Shown: piece after piece, positions 7,157 through 17,352 of the stretch
Position numbering within the stretch: position 1 is the first letter of the stretch
Layout of the letters: every line of letters begins with the position of its first letter
Source: Indioceanicola profundi
Lineage (GTDB): Bacteria > Pseudomonadota > Alphaproteobacteria > Azospirillales > Azospirillaceae
Reading direction: 5' to 3'
Length of the DNA: 64,000 nucleotides
Assembly: GCF_003568845.1 (NCBI RefSeq)
Contig: NZ_CP030128.1
Location: 390,211-454,210 of the forward strand
The notes under the pieces: model-generated
Database searches by the model: none
The model's input: only the letters and a program-made list of their open reading frames with translations
Told to the model about the DNA's origin: nothing
Made by a program: the position numbers and the translations under genes

Positions 7157-9312
7157 TCAGGCCCTCCCGAACTGCGAGATGTCGATCGGCAGCGTTCGCA
7201 GCCGCTTGCCCGTCGCTGCGAAAATCGCATTCAAGAGCGCGGGGGCAACGCCCGGCGTACTCAGTTCACCGACGCCGCCCGGCGCTTCCGTGCTCGGCAC
7301 GACGATGATGTCGATCTGTGGGCATTCGTTGATGCGCAGCACCGGACTGTCGTCGAAATTCCCCTCGACGATAGCGCCGTTCTCGATGCTGAGTTTCCCA
7401 TAGAGCGCGGCACTCAGCCCGTAAACGATGCCGCTCTCCACCTGCTGCCGGACGATGTCTGGGTTTACGGCCTGCCCGCAATCCACAGCGCAGACAATGC
7501 GCTCCACCTGCAGCACACCATCCTGTGTCGCATGCACCTGCGCCACCATCGCGGCAACGCTGCCGAAATCCGACAGTACGGCGACGCCGCGGCCGCGGTC
7601 CGGCCCCAGGGGAGCCGTCCAGCCTGCCCGGTCCGCGGCCAGATCCAGCACCGCGCGCAGCCGGGCATTCTTGCCCAGGAGTTGTCGGCGATACTCCACC
7701 GGGTCGCGTCCGGCCAAGTGCGCCGCCTCGTCGATCCCCCCTCGACCGCCGGCGCATTGCGAGTGGGACCGACGCCGCGCCAATTGCCGGTCAGCATTCC
7801 GTCGGGGCCCTCATGACGGACATATTCGACGCGCTTGTTGGGAATGTCATATGGGCCTTCAGCCCCGCCCGTGATGTCCAGGTCGATGCCGTCCTTGAAG
7901 AGGATCGGGAGGAACCGGGCCATCACGGCCGGACCGACCACGCGATGCCGCCAGGAGACGGGCATTCCGTCCGGCCCCAGCCTGATGGCAATTCGGCTGA
8001 GATTGAGATACCGATAGCTGTCGTGGCGGATATCCTCCTCTCGGCTCCAGACGACCTGGACCGGCCCCTCGACCTTCTGCGCCACGCGGGTAGCCATGAT
8101 CACGCCATCGTGATCGAGCCGACGGCCAAACCCGCCGCCTAGCAGATGGTTATGGACCACCACCTTCTCCGTCGGCAGACCGATGACCTCCGCGGCGGCT
8201 TGCCGGGCCCGGCCAGCGACCTGCGTACCCACCCAGATGTCGCAGCCGTCCGCGCGCACATGGACGGTGCAGTTCATCGGTTCCATGGCCGTATGGGCCA
8301 GAATGGGCAGGCGGTACACGGCCTCGATCCCGGCCTCATGGGCGGTCTCCGCCCCGGCGACGTCCCCATGCTCATGGGCGACCAAGCCGTCGTCGGCCAT
8401 GGCTGCCTCGGCACGGCGCTCGAGCTCGGCCGTTGTCAGGCCGCCATTGGCGCCCGGGTCCCAGGCAATGTGCAGGGCGGCGAGACCCTTGCGGGCCGCG
8501 CCCGTGTGATCCGCCACGACGGCGACCGCGTCGCTCAGGCGGACAACCTGCCGTACGCCCTTGACCCGCATGGCCGCGCTGTCGTCCACGGAGCGGAGCG
8601 TTCCCCCGAAGGCGGGGCTGACAGCGATGGCCGCGAACTTCAACCCCGGCGGGCGGGCATCCAGGCCGAATCTAGCCGTGCCAGTCACCTTCTCGGGACT
8701 GTCGATGCGTGGCAGCGTCTTGCCGATCAGCCTGAACTCACTGGCAGGCTTCAATTCGACGCGATCCGGAACCGGCTGTTTGGCCGCGATTGCGGCCAAT
8801 TCCCCGTAAGTCGCACGGCGCCCGCTTGCCGCATGCCGCACAAGCCCCTTCTCTGCGCGGCAGGACGCGGCGGCAACGTCCCAGTCCTGCGCGGCGGCGG
8901 CGATGAGCATCATGCGCGCGGCGGCCCCTGCCTGACGCATCGGTTCCCAGAAGCCGCGGATGGTAACGGACCCGCCGGTCACCTGGTCCCCCAGCAGCGG
9001 GTGCGCATACCGCGATGGATCGGCCGGGGCGGGGAGGGGCTGGACTTGATCCAGCGTCAGTTCCAGTTCCTCGGCGATCAGCGTGGCCAGCCCCATGTAG
9101 ACGCCTTGGCCCATCTCAGCCGAGGGGATGATCAACGCGACCTTTCCCGTCTCGGGAATTTGGATGAAGGCGTTGGGTATGAAGCTGTCGGCCGCTTCCG
9201 CGCTCGCGATGAACCGCGGCCCGATCATCAGACTCCCGCCGGCGAACGTCGCCGAAATCAGGAAGGCCCGCCGGGAGAGACGGCCGGAAACGGCATTGGA
9301 GAGCGTGCCCAT
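7157..9312 (-). pseudogene. Xanthine dehydrogenase-family (IorB/CoxL-like) molybdopterin large subunit, frameshifted
   Basis: Catalytic subunit of a periplasmic molybdenum hydroxylase related to isoquinoline 1-oxidoreductase and aldehyde dehydrogenases. It opens with a twin-arginine signal (RLSRRAFLISA), then AEMGQGVYMGLA, GGGFGRRLDHD and GNWRGVGPTRNAPAVEG, and ends with the active-site GVGELSTPGVAPAL glutamate motif. The frame breaks at a run of six G on the minus strand (7736-7741): one more G would join VEGG directly to IDEAAHLAGRDPVEYRR. This is either a genuine one-base deletion or a sequencing or assembly error. ATG 9312 lies one base after the small-subunit stop, which argues for coupled translation. 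Confidence 0.85.
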
Positions 9313-9313
9313 A

Positions 9314-9787
9314 TCACCGGCCCTCCCCGGTGGCCGCTGCCTGTTTGATGGCTGTGCGGATGCGCGGATACGTGCCGCAGCGGCAGATGTTTCCGGCCAT
9401 CACGGCATCGATGTCAGCGTCCGTCGGTGACGGGTTCAGGGTGATCAGGGCCGCCGCGGACATGATCTGGCCGGACTGGCAATAGCCGCACTGCACCACC
9501 TCCGCCTTCAACCAGGCTTCCTGGATGCGCGCGCCTTCCGGCGTCTTGCCAACGGCTTCAATGGTTGTGATGGCGTGGTCGGCGGCATCGGCCACCGTCG
9601 TGACGCAGGAACGGGCAGCCATCCCGTCGAGGTGCACGGTGCAGGCGCCGCACATGGCGATGCCGCAGCCGAACTTGGTTCCAGTCAACCCGATGATGTC
9701 GCGCAGCACCCAGAGAAGTGGAATGTCTGCATCCACCTCCACAGAATGGGTCTCGCCGTTGATGTCGAGCGAATAGGGCATGGACAT
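9314..9787 (-). CDS. 2Fe-2S small subunit of the molybdenum dehydrogenase (IorA-like)
   Basis: A 157-residue ferredoxin-like subunit that passes electrons from the molybdenum site. The plant-type 2Fe-2S cluster ligands are Cys41, Cys46, Cys49 and Cys61, and the second cluster ligands are Cys100, Cys103, Cys135 and Cys137 (CGYC and CRC). The length matches the family. It is the first gene of a three-gene operon: small subunit, large subunit, cytochrome c. No signal peptide is visible; such subunits are usually carried out with the Tat-bearing large subunit. Confidence 0.93.
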   Translation of the reverse strand: MSMPYSLDINGETHSVEVDADIPLLWVLRDIIGLTGTKFGCGIAMCGACTVHLDGMAARSCVTTVADAADHAITTIEAVGKTPEGARIQEAWLKAEVVQCGYCQSGQIMSAAALITLNPSPTDADIDAVMAGNICRCGTYPRIRTAIKQAAATGEGR

Positions 9788-9908
9788 CTGCCGCTCCGTT
9801 CAGCACGGCGGCAGACCATTCTGCCGCGGGACGAATCCTTCCATCCGCGTTTGCCGCCAGCGACTTAAGATGTGTGAAGTGGTGTGAGGAGGGGCGACGT
9901 CTGATCGC

Positions 9909-12827
9909 CTATCGCAGCGCATCGAGAACAGCCCGCGCGGCCAGGACGTCCTTCGTCCCTGTTCCCTCCGAGTAGCGCGCCAGCACCGCGGCCAGCGCGT
10001 CGGCAGCACGTTGATCGCAGCCCTTGTCCAGGTGGAGTCTGGCGAGACCCGTCGCGGCCCGAAGCTCCCAGGCGACCGCCCCTTGCTCTCGACTTTCCCG
10101 CAGGGACTGCGCAAACCAGTGCAAGGCTTTCTCGGTCCCGCCGCTACGGACGGCAAGTTCCGCCTTGATACGCTTCAGTTCGGGAGAGCACCAAAGCTCT
10201 CCGTTCCGCTCGAGGCGGGTGAAGGCCGCCCTCATGACCGATTCGGCTTCAGGCGCGCGCCCGGCATCGGCCAGCGCCAGTGCGAACTCGCCCAGGGCAA
10301 GCGTGTAGATGGGGCCATGCCGATTGGCCCGGAGCTCGCAGAGCACGTCCTCCAGCTGTTGCAGGCCGATTGCCTTGTTGCCAAGGCGGAGGAGGAGAAG
10401 GCTTTCGAAGCAGCGCCCCAGCGTGTGCCATATTTCCAGCCCCGGGCCCCTGGTTCGCGTCAGCAGGAGTGCGACAAACCGCTCCAGGCTGTCGAAATCG
10501 CCATTGTGCAGCGCGACGGGGCAGGCGCCTTCCGACAAGGCGTAGCTGAGCGATCCAGCGTGGTCGCAGGCAACGGCGTCCTCCACGTTCTTCGCGGCAA
10601 CCGTCATCGCCAGGTCCGGATACCCCTGCATCCATGCGATCTGCGCCTGAAAGCAGCGCGCGGCGATTGCCTGATCGAACTGGAATGCGGCGATCTGGGC
10701 CCTGCGCTTGGCGGGCGGAGTGCCTGCAAGCGTCCGTTCGATGCAGGCGCGCGCCTCGGCGAACCGCCCGACGAAGAAATAGGATACCCCGCGCATACGG
10801 TCCCCGAGCGCGATGAACCGGGAATCGTCGGCATCGCCAGCAAGCCGGGCATAGATTTCGGCGATCTCTAGTGCGTTGCGGACATCGCCATCATTGCGGT
10901 GTCCGACCCACAGCCCCCAGAGCGCTTGCAGGCGGGCTCCGACATCCCTCTGCTCCGCCAGATGAAGCACCCGGGTCCAAACCTGGGTCACCCGCTCGCC
11001 ACCGCCATAGATGTTCATCAGGGCGCCGCCCAAGGCGGCGTAAAGGCGCAAGGTGGCGTGCTGGTCCGACACGTCCGAAGCGTCAAGGGCGCGTTCAACA
11101 TTCTCGATCGTCTCGCCGATGAGGGAGAGGTTGGCCCACAGCGGCACTGCGGCCAGGCTGAGACGGATGCCCAGGGCGTGGCGGGCGTTGTCGGACCAGC
11201 ACCAGTTCAAAGCCGATCGGACATTCGCCAGAACAGCCTCGCAATCCTGCCAACGCCCCGCGCGTTCCGCAGCATCGGGCGCCCACGTTTCGAGCCATGC
11301 CGCCCAGTATTCGGCATGGTGCCGTGCCATGACGTCCAATTCACCGCAGGTCTCGAGTTCCGCGCGGGCGAACTCGCGCGTGGTGTCCAGCATGCGACAG
11401 CGGATTCCGTCGCCGGAGGGCATGATCTCGATCAGCGATTTCGCCGCCAATGCCCGCAGGGCCTCGCTGACGACCCCGGAATCCAGGTCCCGCAACGGCA
11501 GCAAGTCCACTGCGCTATCCCATGGAACGGCGGAACTGAAAACCCCGAAGCGGCGGAAAACAACCCGTTCGTGATCGGTCAGGAGCCTGTAGCTCCAATC
11601 GACGGTCGCCCGTAGGGTCTGGTGGCGTAACAGCGCGGTACGGTACCCGTTCTTCAGCAGCGCGAAGCGGTCCGCCAACCCTCGCGCCAGTCCCTTCGCG
11701 CCGAAGTGGGGCACCAGAGCCGCCGCAAACTCGATTGCAAGCGGCAGCCCATCCAGAGTTCGGCAGATCTCGGCGATCGCAGGCGCATCGTCTTCCCCGA
11801 ACCGGACGTCCGCCGATGCCGCCTCTGCCCGCCTGCCGAGCAGTTGCCCCGCTGGGCTGGCGAGAACTTCGCGCAAGGTGATCTCGCCGATCGTCGGTAC
11901 CGTCAATCCATGCACGGGGCGGACATGTTCGTCGGCGACCCGCAGCGCCTCCCGGCTTGTCGCGAGAATGCGGACGTCCGGGGCAGCCGCCAGAACCGCA
12001 TTGGCGAAGCGGGCTGCCGCGGCGATGACATGCTCGCAAGTATCCAGGACCAGCAGCATGCGCCTGTCTGCGACGTACCGCAGGATCGTCGCCGTCGCGT
12101 CGAGGCTGTTCCCGGCGAGCCCGAGATGGCTAGCGATATGGGTCGTCAGGAGGTCGCCCCCGTTCAGCGGCGAAAAGTCAATGAACTCGACATCGCCTCC
12201 ATCGCGGACAGTTCTGGCTGCTATCTGCATGGCGAGCGCGCTTTTCCCACCCCCCCCGGGCCCCACCAGCGTGACCAGCCGCTGGCGGCGCAGTTGGCGA
12301 CGGATCTGTGCAAGCAGCGCGTTCCGGCCGATCAGCCGGGGCGGGTTGAGCAAAAGCGGCTTGCGCCCGGCGGCTCTGCCCTCACTGAAGGCGGGACCTC
12401 TTGTCGCGACGGGCGGCGGGATGAGTGCATATCCACGCCCTGTGACATTGGCGATGTAGTCGTGACCGGGATCCTGCGCGCCGAGCACCTTGCGAAGCGC
12501 CGCGATGTGGACCCGCAGCGTGTTGCTTTCGACGTGGATGCCCGGCCAGATCGCAGCGAGCAATTCATCGCTTGCAACCGTGGTCCCCGGCTGTCGTGCG
12601 AGCGCGATGAGGATTTCAAGCGCACGGCTGCCGATGCGAACGGCCGTCTCTCCATGAAACAGCATGCGCGCTTCGGGAAAGAGTCGAAACGGGCCGAAAA
12701 CGATCTCGGCATTATGTTTGGGCAACGGCAGGATCTGCGAGAGAGCGACAGCCGGATGCGTATCGTCATCATCCACGCGATTGGCAGGCAATCTGATCTG
12801 CCGCCTTTCTGCATCAACTCCATTCAT
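9909..12827 (-). CDS. Large transcriptional regulator: OmpR-type winged helix, NTPase, TPR-like repeats
   Basis: A 972-residue signal-transduction ATPase-type regulator. An OmpR-like winged helix occupies residues ~42-137 (FGPFRLFPEARML to NVTGRGYALIP). An NB-ARC/STAND-like NTPase follows with Walker A GPGGGGKS at 189-196 and a Walker B-like RMLLVLDTCEH. The rest is helical and looks like TPR repeats. Such proteins act as inducer-gated activators, and the position next to the dehydrogenase operon on the same strand suggests that operon as a target. The Walker A glycines are encoded over a run of eight G, but the frame is intact. The ATG at 12827 was taken as the start; an internal one is possible because the first ~40 residues are unconserved. 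Confidence 0.88.
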   Translation of the reverse strand: MNGVDAERRQIRLPANRVDDDDTHPAVALSQILPLPKHNAEIVFGPFRLFPEARMLFHGETAVRIGSRALEILIALARQPGTTVASDELLAAIWPGIHVESNTLRVHIAALRKVLGAQDPGHDYIANVTGRGYALIPPPVATRGPAFSEGRAAGRKPLLLNPPRLIGRNALLAQIRRQLRRQRLVTLVGPGGGGKSALAMQIAARTVRDGGDVEFIDFSPLNGGDLLTTHIASHLGLAGNSLDATATILRYVADRRMLLVLDTCEHVIAAAARFANAVLAAAPDVRILATSREALRVADEHVRPVHGLTVPTIGEITLREVLASPAGQLLGRRAEAASADVRFGEDDAPAIAEICRTLDGLPLAIEFAAALVPHFGAKGLARGLADRFALLKNGYRTALLRHQTLRATVDWSYRLLTDHERVVFRRFGVFSSAVPWDSAVDLLPLRDLDSGVVSEALRALAAKSLIEIMPSGDGIRCRMLDTTREFARAELETCGELDVMARHHAEYWAAWLETWAPDAAERAGRWQDCEAVLANVRSALNWCWSDNARHALGIRLSLAAVPLWANLSLIGETIENVERALDASDVSDQHATLRLYAALGGALMNIYGGGERVTQVWTRVLHLAEQRDVGARLQALWGLWVGHRNDGDVRNALEIAEIYARLAGDADDSRFIALGDRMRGVSYFFVGRFAEARACIERTLAGTPPAKRRAQIAAFQFDQAIAARCFQAQIAWMQGYPDLAMTVAAKNVEDAVACDHAGSLSYALSEGACPVALHNGDFDSLERFVALLLTRTRGPGLEIWHTLGRCFESLLLLRLGNKAIGLQQLEDVLCELRANRHGPIYTLALGEFALALADAGRAPEAESVMRAAFTRLERNGELWCSPELKRIKAELAVRSGGTEKALHWFAQSLRESREQGAVAWELRAATGLARLHLDKGCDQRAADALAAVLARYSEGTGTKDVLAARAVLDALR

Positions 12828-13021
12828 TTTCTGCTCCCATCCTGGGGATTGCAGTGGGACGATGATGGAGGTCGGCTCAATTCCGCAGGAGGGATCCTAA
12901 GCAAAGCATGTGATGCTAGCTAATCTGTCTGAATCGGTCCAGTTCCTGCGAAGCACTGATCACCTCGTCTTATTCAACGTCGGACCTGCGATGGATATTG
13001 GTGCCGTGCCTGTGTTTGGGT

Positions 13022-13540
13022 GGCACCGTCCAATCGACGGGGCTGTTGGCCTACGGTATAGCGCCAGCATGACAAGCACGACATCGCCTTTCTATGCCGG
13101 CTTCCATTTTCCACCTGCCATCATCAGCCATGCCGTCTGGCTGTATTTCCGCGTCCCCTCGGCCTGCGGATGGTGGAGGAGATGCTGGCGGCCTGTGGCG
13201 TTGAGGTCAGCCATGGGACGGTGCGGCAGTGGGGCGTGAAGCTCGGCCAGGGCGTCGATAGTCAAATCGGCGCCGACTGCCGCGGCCCGGGGACAAGTGG
13301 CATTTGGACGAGGTCGTGATCACCGTCGCCGGGCGGAAGCACTGGCTCTGGCGGGCGGCCGACCAGCGCGTGGGCAAGTTCTGGACATCCTGGTCCAGAG
13401 CCGCCGGAATGCGGCCGCCAAGCGGGTGCTGCGCAGGTTGCTGACGAGGCAGGGCTGGGCGCCGCGCGTCATGGTGACCGACAAACCCGGCAGTTATGGC
13501 GCGGCAAAGCGGACAATCAGGCCCGGCGGAGGCCAAAACG
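13022..13540 (+). pseudogene. IS6-family element, left end and 5' two-thirds of transposase
   Basis: The piece starts with the terminal sequence GGCACCGTCCAA (13022), like the ends of the copy at 25530-26339. The transposase reads from ATG 13069 as STTSPFYAGFHFPPAIISHA, then shifts frame repeatedly (GVEVSHGTVRQW, then AITVAGRKHWLWRA, then VLDILVQSRRNAAAK, then MVTDKPGSYGAAKRTI). It stops matching near 13540. It cannot make a functional enzyme. Confidence 0.75.
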
Positions 13541-13639
13541 TCCTGGCTGTTTTTGCGCTGAACAAATGCGCAGGGCACTTCCAGGGCTTCATAAGGTCCA
13601 GGTGGAAATGCACAGCTGGAATCCCGAAATTGGAAGAAA

Positions 13640-14100
13640 TCATGGCGCAGAACAAGACGTCCTGGTCTGGGCAAAGGGAATTTTCACCTCTTCCAGGAAA
13701 GCTAAGAGATCCTCCGCCGAGAGGGCGGAACCAGCACTGGATGCTTGGTCAACAGAAACATTGATGAAGGTGTTTACACCCACTACCCGACCACAAGCAT
13801 CCGCCAGCGGCCCTCCACTGTTCCCTCCGGAGATGGTTGCGGTATGTGCAAGGGTAACACCCCCCGCCCGGCATTCTGCCGCGCCATAATGGTTCCCTGC
13901 GAAAGGGCTAGGTTCGGCATCGCGCTCATGTCGCCGCCGACCAGAGCGGTGAAGCTCAGGTCGTTTGCCAGGAGCAGTCCGGGAAATCCGGCGGCGATCA
14001 CGTTATCCAACTCACCGGGCCGGGGTGACAGGGGCAGGATCACAGGGGTCGGCGGCCCCGATATGTCGAGCACGGGGTAGTTGCGGCTGTTGGATCGGTG
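13640..14100 (-). pseudogene. Trypsin-like serine protease (HtrA/Tiki-like fold), 5'-truncated and frameshifted
   Basis: The minus strand encodes the catalytic serine region HTATISGGNSGGPLADACG followed by RVVGVNTFINVSVDQASSAG, ending at the TGA at 13640. Upstream, in a different frame, are ELDNVIAAGFPGLLLANDLS and GGDMSAMPNLALSQG, a plausible continuation. The two parts are separated by a frameshift at a C-rich run near 13860. The N-terminal half of the protease, with its His and Asp, is missing; at about 14100 the sequence changes to sensor-kinase DNA. Confidence 0.7.
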
Positions 14101-14333
14101 GAGACGAAGTGCAGCCACGTCGCTATAAACAGTAGAAGGCTCGCCAGCAGGCCCGTGACTGTGGCCATCAGCGCCGGTTCACTGCCAAGCCACAATGCGG
14201 CTCCAAGCACCGCAGGTAGGAAGAAGAGGAAGGGCGAGCGCTCAGCAAAGAATGGGTCTAACGCGAACCTCAGGACCGCGCTGGTAAGCGCAAGCCCCAC
14301 TGCAAGACCGTACCGCCCCCTTATACCCATCAT
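14090..14333 (-). pseudogene. Membrane sensor domain (DUF4118-like) of a histidine kinase, N-terminal fragment
   Basis: From ATG 14333 the minus strand encodes three or four hydrophobic helices (YGLAVGLALTSAVLRFALDP, SPFLFFLPAVLGAALWLGSE, ATVTGLLASLLLFIATWL), the pattern of the DUF4118 sensor module of alphaproteobacterial kinases. The frame runs straight into the protease relic without a catalytic domain, so this is the 5' end of a deleted kinase gene. I cannot say whether it belonged with the kinase tail at 1-608. Confidence 0.6.
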
Positions 14334-14731
14334 CCCATCCTCTGCTTCGGTCGACTCTAAACAGATTGAAAGCCGATAGGACATCCGGGCCCGAAACAGA
14401 ACGAGCAGAGCCGGAACAAGGCTGGAGAAGGTCATGGGTTTCGGCATGATGGCGATCCTCCCGTCCACCAAACCTCACCAGCTGAACAGGATTTGCCGGT
14501 TCCTGGACACTCGGCCAATCGACCACGGTGTCACGAACGCGCTGGTAGCCTAAAGACACTGGGTCGGACCCGTGCGGCCGGTCACGCCGGAGGACCAGGC
14601 GGCCATCCGACGCCTGAGGCGCAATGACGCCCCCCTACACCAGCGCTTTGGTCGACCTGCTCCAGCATTGCTCTGGCCGGCAGCGATGATGCTTTACGTG
14701 GTTGGCGCGTTTGATAGCCGCGCTTGTGTTG

Positions 14732-16024
14732 TCATGAAACGGCATCTCCACGAATACAGTGACGAGATTGGGGGAGATCAAGAATATGACGGATCTGCGA
14801 GACAGCGGTTCCGACTCCATCCTCCGCTCGCAGCAACGCCCCCAGAACCCCTGCCTTATCCGCGTAGGCGCGTATGCTCACGAGGTCGACAAGGCTGGCG
14901 GCGAGGCGGTCGATGCTCAGGCGACGCGGCGGAACCGGTGCCGGCCCAACCCCCAGATCGGCAATGCGCCGCCCCCACCAGGGCTGATCGCCGAACACGG
15001 GGCAGGCCAGAGTTGGACGCCCCCACCGCAGGCCCTCATGGGTGGTCCCGGCCCCGCCATGGTGGACCACTGTCGCACAGCGGGGAAACAGCCAAGCATG
15101 GGGCGCTTCGTCGAGCGCGTAGACGTGCGGCGCAGCCTCGGAGGCGAGGCCACCCCAGCCACTGGCGACAATCCCGCGGAGCCCCGCCTTGGCCAGCGCC
15201 GCGACCACCATGCGCCCCTTCTCGGCCGCGTCACCAGTGACCATGCTGCCGAAACCGACATACACCGGGCGCGGGCCTTCAGCCAGAAAGCGGGCAAGGG
15301 GGGCCGGCGGTTGCCAGCTCGTTTCCACCGGCCCGAACCAGGCGCCGGTCACATGAGCCAAGTCACTCCAATCCATCGACCTCGGAACCAGGGCTGGGCT
15401 ATAGCCATAGAGGACCGGCACCGCTCTGCCGGCAACCATGGTCGCATTGGTCGGCAATCTCGACTTGGGCGGCAGGTGTAGTCGTTCTGCTCGCCAGGCC
15501 GACAGCACCCTCGGGTAGCCGCCGGTCGCCATCAGCCGAAGAACCAAGCAATGGGAGAGCTGGTTTCCCCATCGCCCCAATTGGCGGACCGGCAGTAGCG
15601 GACTTGGAAAATCGGCCGTCGGCGACAGGATCGGTTGAAGCGTCGCGGCGACAAGGGGAAGGCCGAACCGCTCCGCCAGGTGCGGGGCTGCGATCATCTT
15701 GGGGTGGTGGACAATGGCGTCCACGCCGGCAGCCGCCTCTACGGATGCGTCAAGACTGTGCCGCACCAGCTCGCCGGCCTGCCGCCAAAAGCGCAGCAGT
15801 CCCATAGGGCTGCGCAGGGACGCTGTGACCTGCGGGTCCTTTATCAGGGCGGCGAAATCGAGGTCGATGGGGGCGTAGTCCAGCCCGGCCGTTGCCGCCA
15901 TGTCCCCGAAGCCTCGGCCAGTGACGAGCCGGACCCGATACCCCGCTGCGCGCAGGCCGCGGCCGAGGTTAACGAAGGGCTGCACATCACCACGGGAGCC
16001 GAGGGTCATCAGAGCGATGTGCAT
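14732..16024 (-). CDS. UDP-glycosyltransferase-like enzyme (GT1/MGT family)
   Basis: A 430-residue GT-B glycosyltransferase that probably adds a sugar to a small hydrophobic acceptor such as a sterol, carotenoid or antibiotic. The N-terminus MHIALMTLGSRGDVQPFVNL is typical of this family, and the C-terminal donor-binding region reads VVHHGGAGTTHEGLRWGRPT and CPVFGDQPWWGRRI. Length is normal. No other polyketide, carotenoid or sterol genes are adjacent, so the acceptor is unknown. The gene appears intact and sits between the kinase relic and a methyltransferase-like gene on the same strand. Confidence 0.9.
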   Translation of the reverse strand: MHIALMTLGSRGDVQPFVNLGRGLRAAGYRVRLVTGRGFGDMAATAGLDYAPIDLDFAALIKDPQVTASLRSPMGLLRFWRQAGELVRHSLDASVEAAAGVDAIVHHPKMIAAPHLAERFGLPLVAATLQPILSPTADFPSPLLPVRQLGRWGNQLSHCLVLRLMATGGYPRVLSAWRAERLHLPPKSRLPTNATMVAGRAVPVLYGYSPALVPRSMDWSDLAHVTGAWFGPVETSWQPPAPLARFLAEGPRPVYVGFGSMVTGDAAEKGRMVVAALAKAGLRGIVASGWGGLASEAAPHVYALDEAPHAWLFPRCATVVHHGGAGTTHEGLRWGRPTLACPVFGDQPWWGRRIADLGVGPAPVPPRRLSIDRLAASLVDLVSIRAYADKAGVLGALLRAEDGVGTAVSQIRHILDLPQSRHCIRGDAVS

Positions 16025-16165
16025 ATCCGTGCGTCTCGAAGGGGACAGGAGCGGCCGCGATACAGGCCGGATGGATGCACATCATGATCCGGTGAGAGCC
16101 GCGGGTCACCCGATAAGCCAGACCGTCAGGAGATGCCTAAGAAGGGCGGCTCCGGCCGTGCGCGG

Positions 16166-16942
16166 CTACCAGCCCAGATCGTTGTCTCCCCGAGGGCTGT
16201 CCACATTGCTGGAGAAGGGCTCCAGGCTCCGGGTGAAGAGAGAGGTGCACCATTCCCAGAGGTTTACCGGCCCCGGCCCGTAGTAATCGATCCGGTGGAA
16301 GCCGTATTCGCGCAGATGCCGGTAACCGGCATTGTACTGCCACCGGTCGGAGTTGTCGAAAATGATGAAGCCGTCGGGCTTGACATAGCGTGCGGCCAGC
16401 CAAGCCGCGAGGCACCGCGCCATGCCGTCCACGACCACGACATCGAAATAGCCCGACCCATATCGGGTCAGTTCCGCCGCATAGGCGGTGAATTCACGGC
16501 AGAGCAGGCCGTGCGCGATGTTGTGGTCCCGGTTCTCGGCAAGCGGCAGGTCCGGGGTGGAGGCGAAGAACGGCTCCACCCCGGTCAGGGCGTCGGGAGC
16601 CGTCGGCTCATCCATCTGCCGCACCATGATGTTCAGATTGGGCGGGCTCCACTCCCGGATCTTTCCGGCCCAGACGGCATCATGCTCGACACTGACCACC
16701 TCCGCCACGTTCCGCGCCCACCAGAGGGACGAGCCGCCGCAGCCATATTCGAATACCTTCATATCCGGCCGGATCAGCCGCTTCACCTGCCGGAAGGCGG
16801 GATAGGTGATCCAGGGAACATCCCCTTCCTTGTTCCTCGGCATGCCGCCAAGGCTCTCAAACCAGCCCATCTTCTCCAGATAGGATCGGGCGAACTTGAA
16901 GGATTTCCGCTTCTTCCGGTGGCGTTCGATCCAGAGCTTCAT
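16166..16942 (-). CDS. Class I SAM-dependent methyltransferase-like protein
   Basis: A 258-residue protein with a Rossmann-type fold. A recognisable motif I is VFEYGCGGSSLWWARNV, followed by VSVEHDAVWAGKI (acidic end of strand 2), YFDVVVVDGMAR (motif II region) and KPDGFIIFDNSDRW. The substrate cannot be told. Start ATG 16942 reads MKLWIERHRKKRKSFKF. It is on the same strand as the glycosyltransferase but separated from it by about 140 bp, so an operon is possible but not shown. Confidence 0.8.
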   Translation of the reverse strand: MKLWIERHRKKRKSFKFARSYLEKMGWFESLGGMPRNKEGDVPWITYPAFRQVKRLIRPDMKVFEYGCGGSSLWWARNVAEVVSVEHDAVWAGKIREWSPPNLNIMVRQMDEPTAPDALTGVEPFFASTPDLPLAENRDHNIAHGLLCREFTAYAAELTRYGSGYFDVVVVDGMARCLAAWLAARYVKPDGFIIFDNSDRWQYNAGYRHLREYGFHRIDYYGPGPVNLWEWCTSLFTRSLEPFSSNVDSPRGDNDLGW

Positions 16943-17352
16943 TCATTGATCCTCGTTGGCGGCAGCGACAAGGCTTCGCAGACCGGGCCATGCCGAAGGC
17001 ACAACACGTGTCGGAGGGGGATGGGTTCTGGTCCGGGTGGGGTGTCAGTTCACCTGACTGCTGCCGCTTACAACTTGGTCTGCCTCCTAAAGCTGCTGCC
17101 GGCCCGCAGACTGTCAGGACCGGCAGCAACGGACCCAATCCCGGCAGCAGTCAGCCGGGGATCGGGTCCGCGACTTTGGCCGGGTTCTTTCGGAAGAAAC
17201 GGGCGAATACCTCTTTGATCCTGAGTTTCTCGATCTTCAGGAGCGTGAAGGAGATACGATCATCGGACCGCACGATCCGTTGGTACCGCATCAGACATCC
17301 AATTCCGCTCCAGGTATTTCCATAATTCTTCTAGGTCCGGCCCCTTGTAAGC

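Noticed and set aside
11706..12923. 405-codon plus-strand frame
   Set aside because: It is the antisense of the large regulator; the regulator has clear winged-helix and Walker motifs.
1..14333. Single kinase gene split between 1-608 and 14090-14333
   Set aside because: The two fragments lie on opposite strands and no shared sequence links them; the idea is attractive but unsupported.
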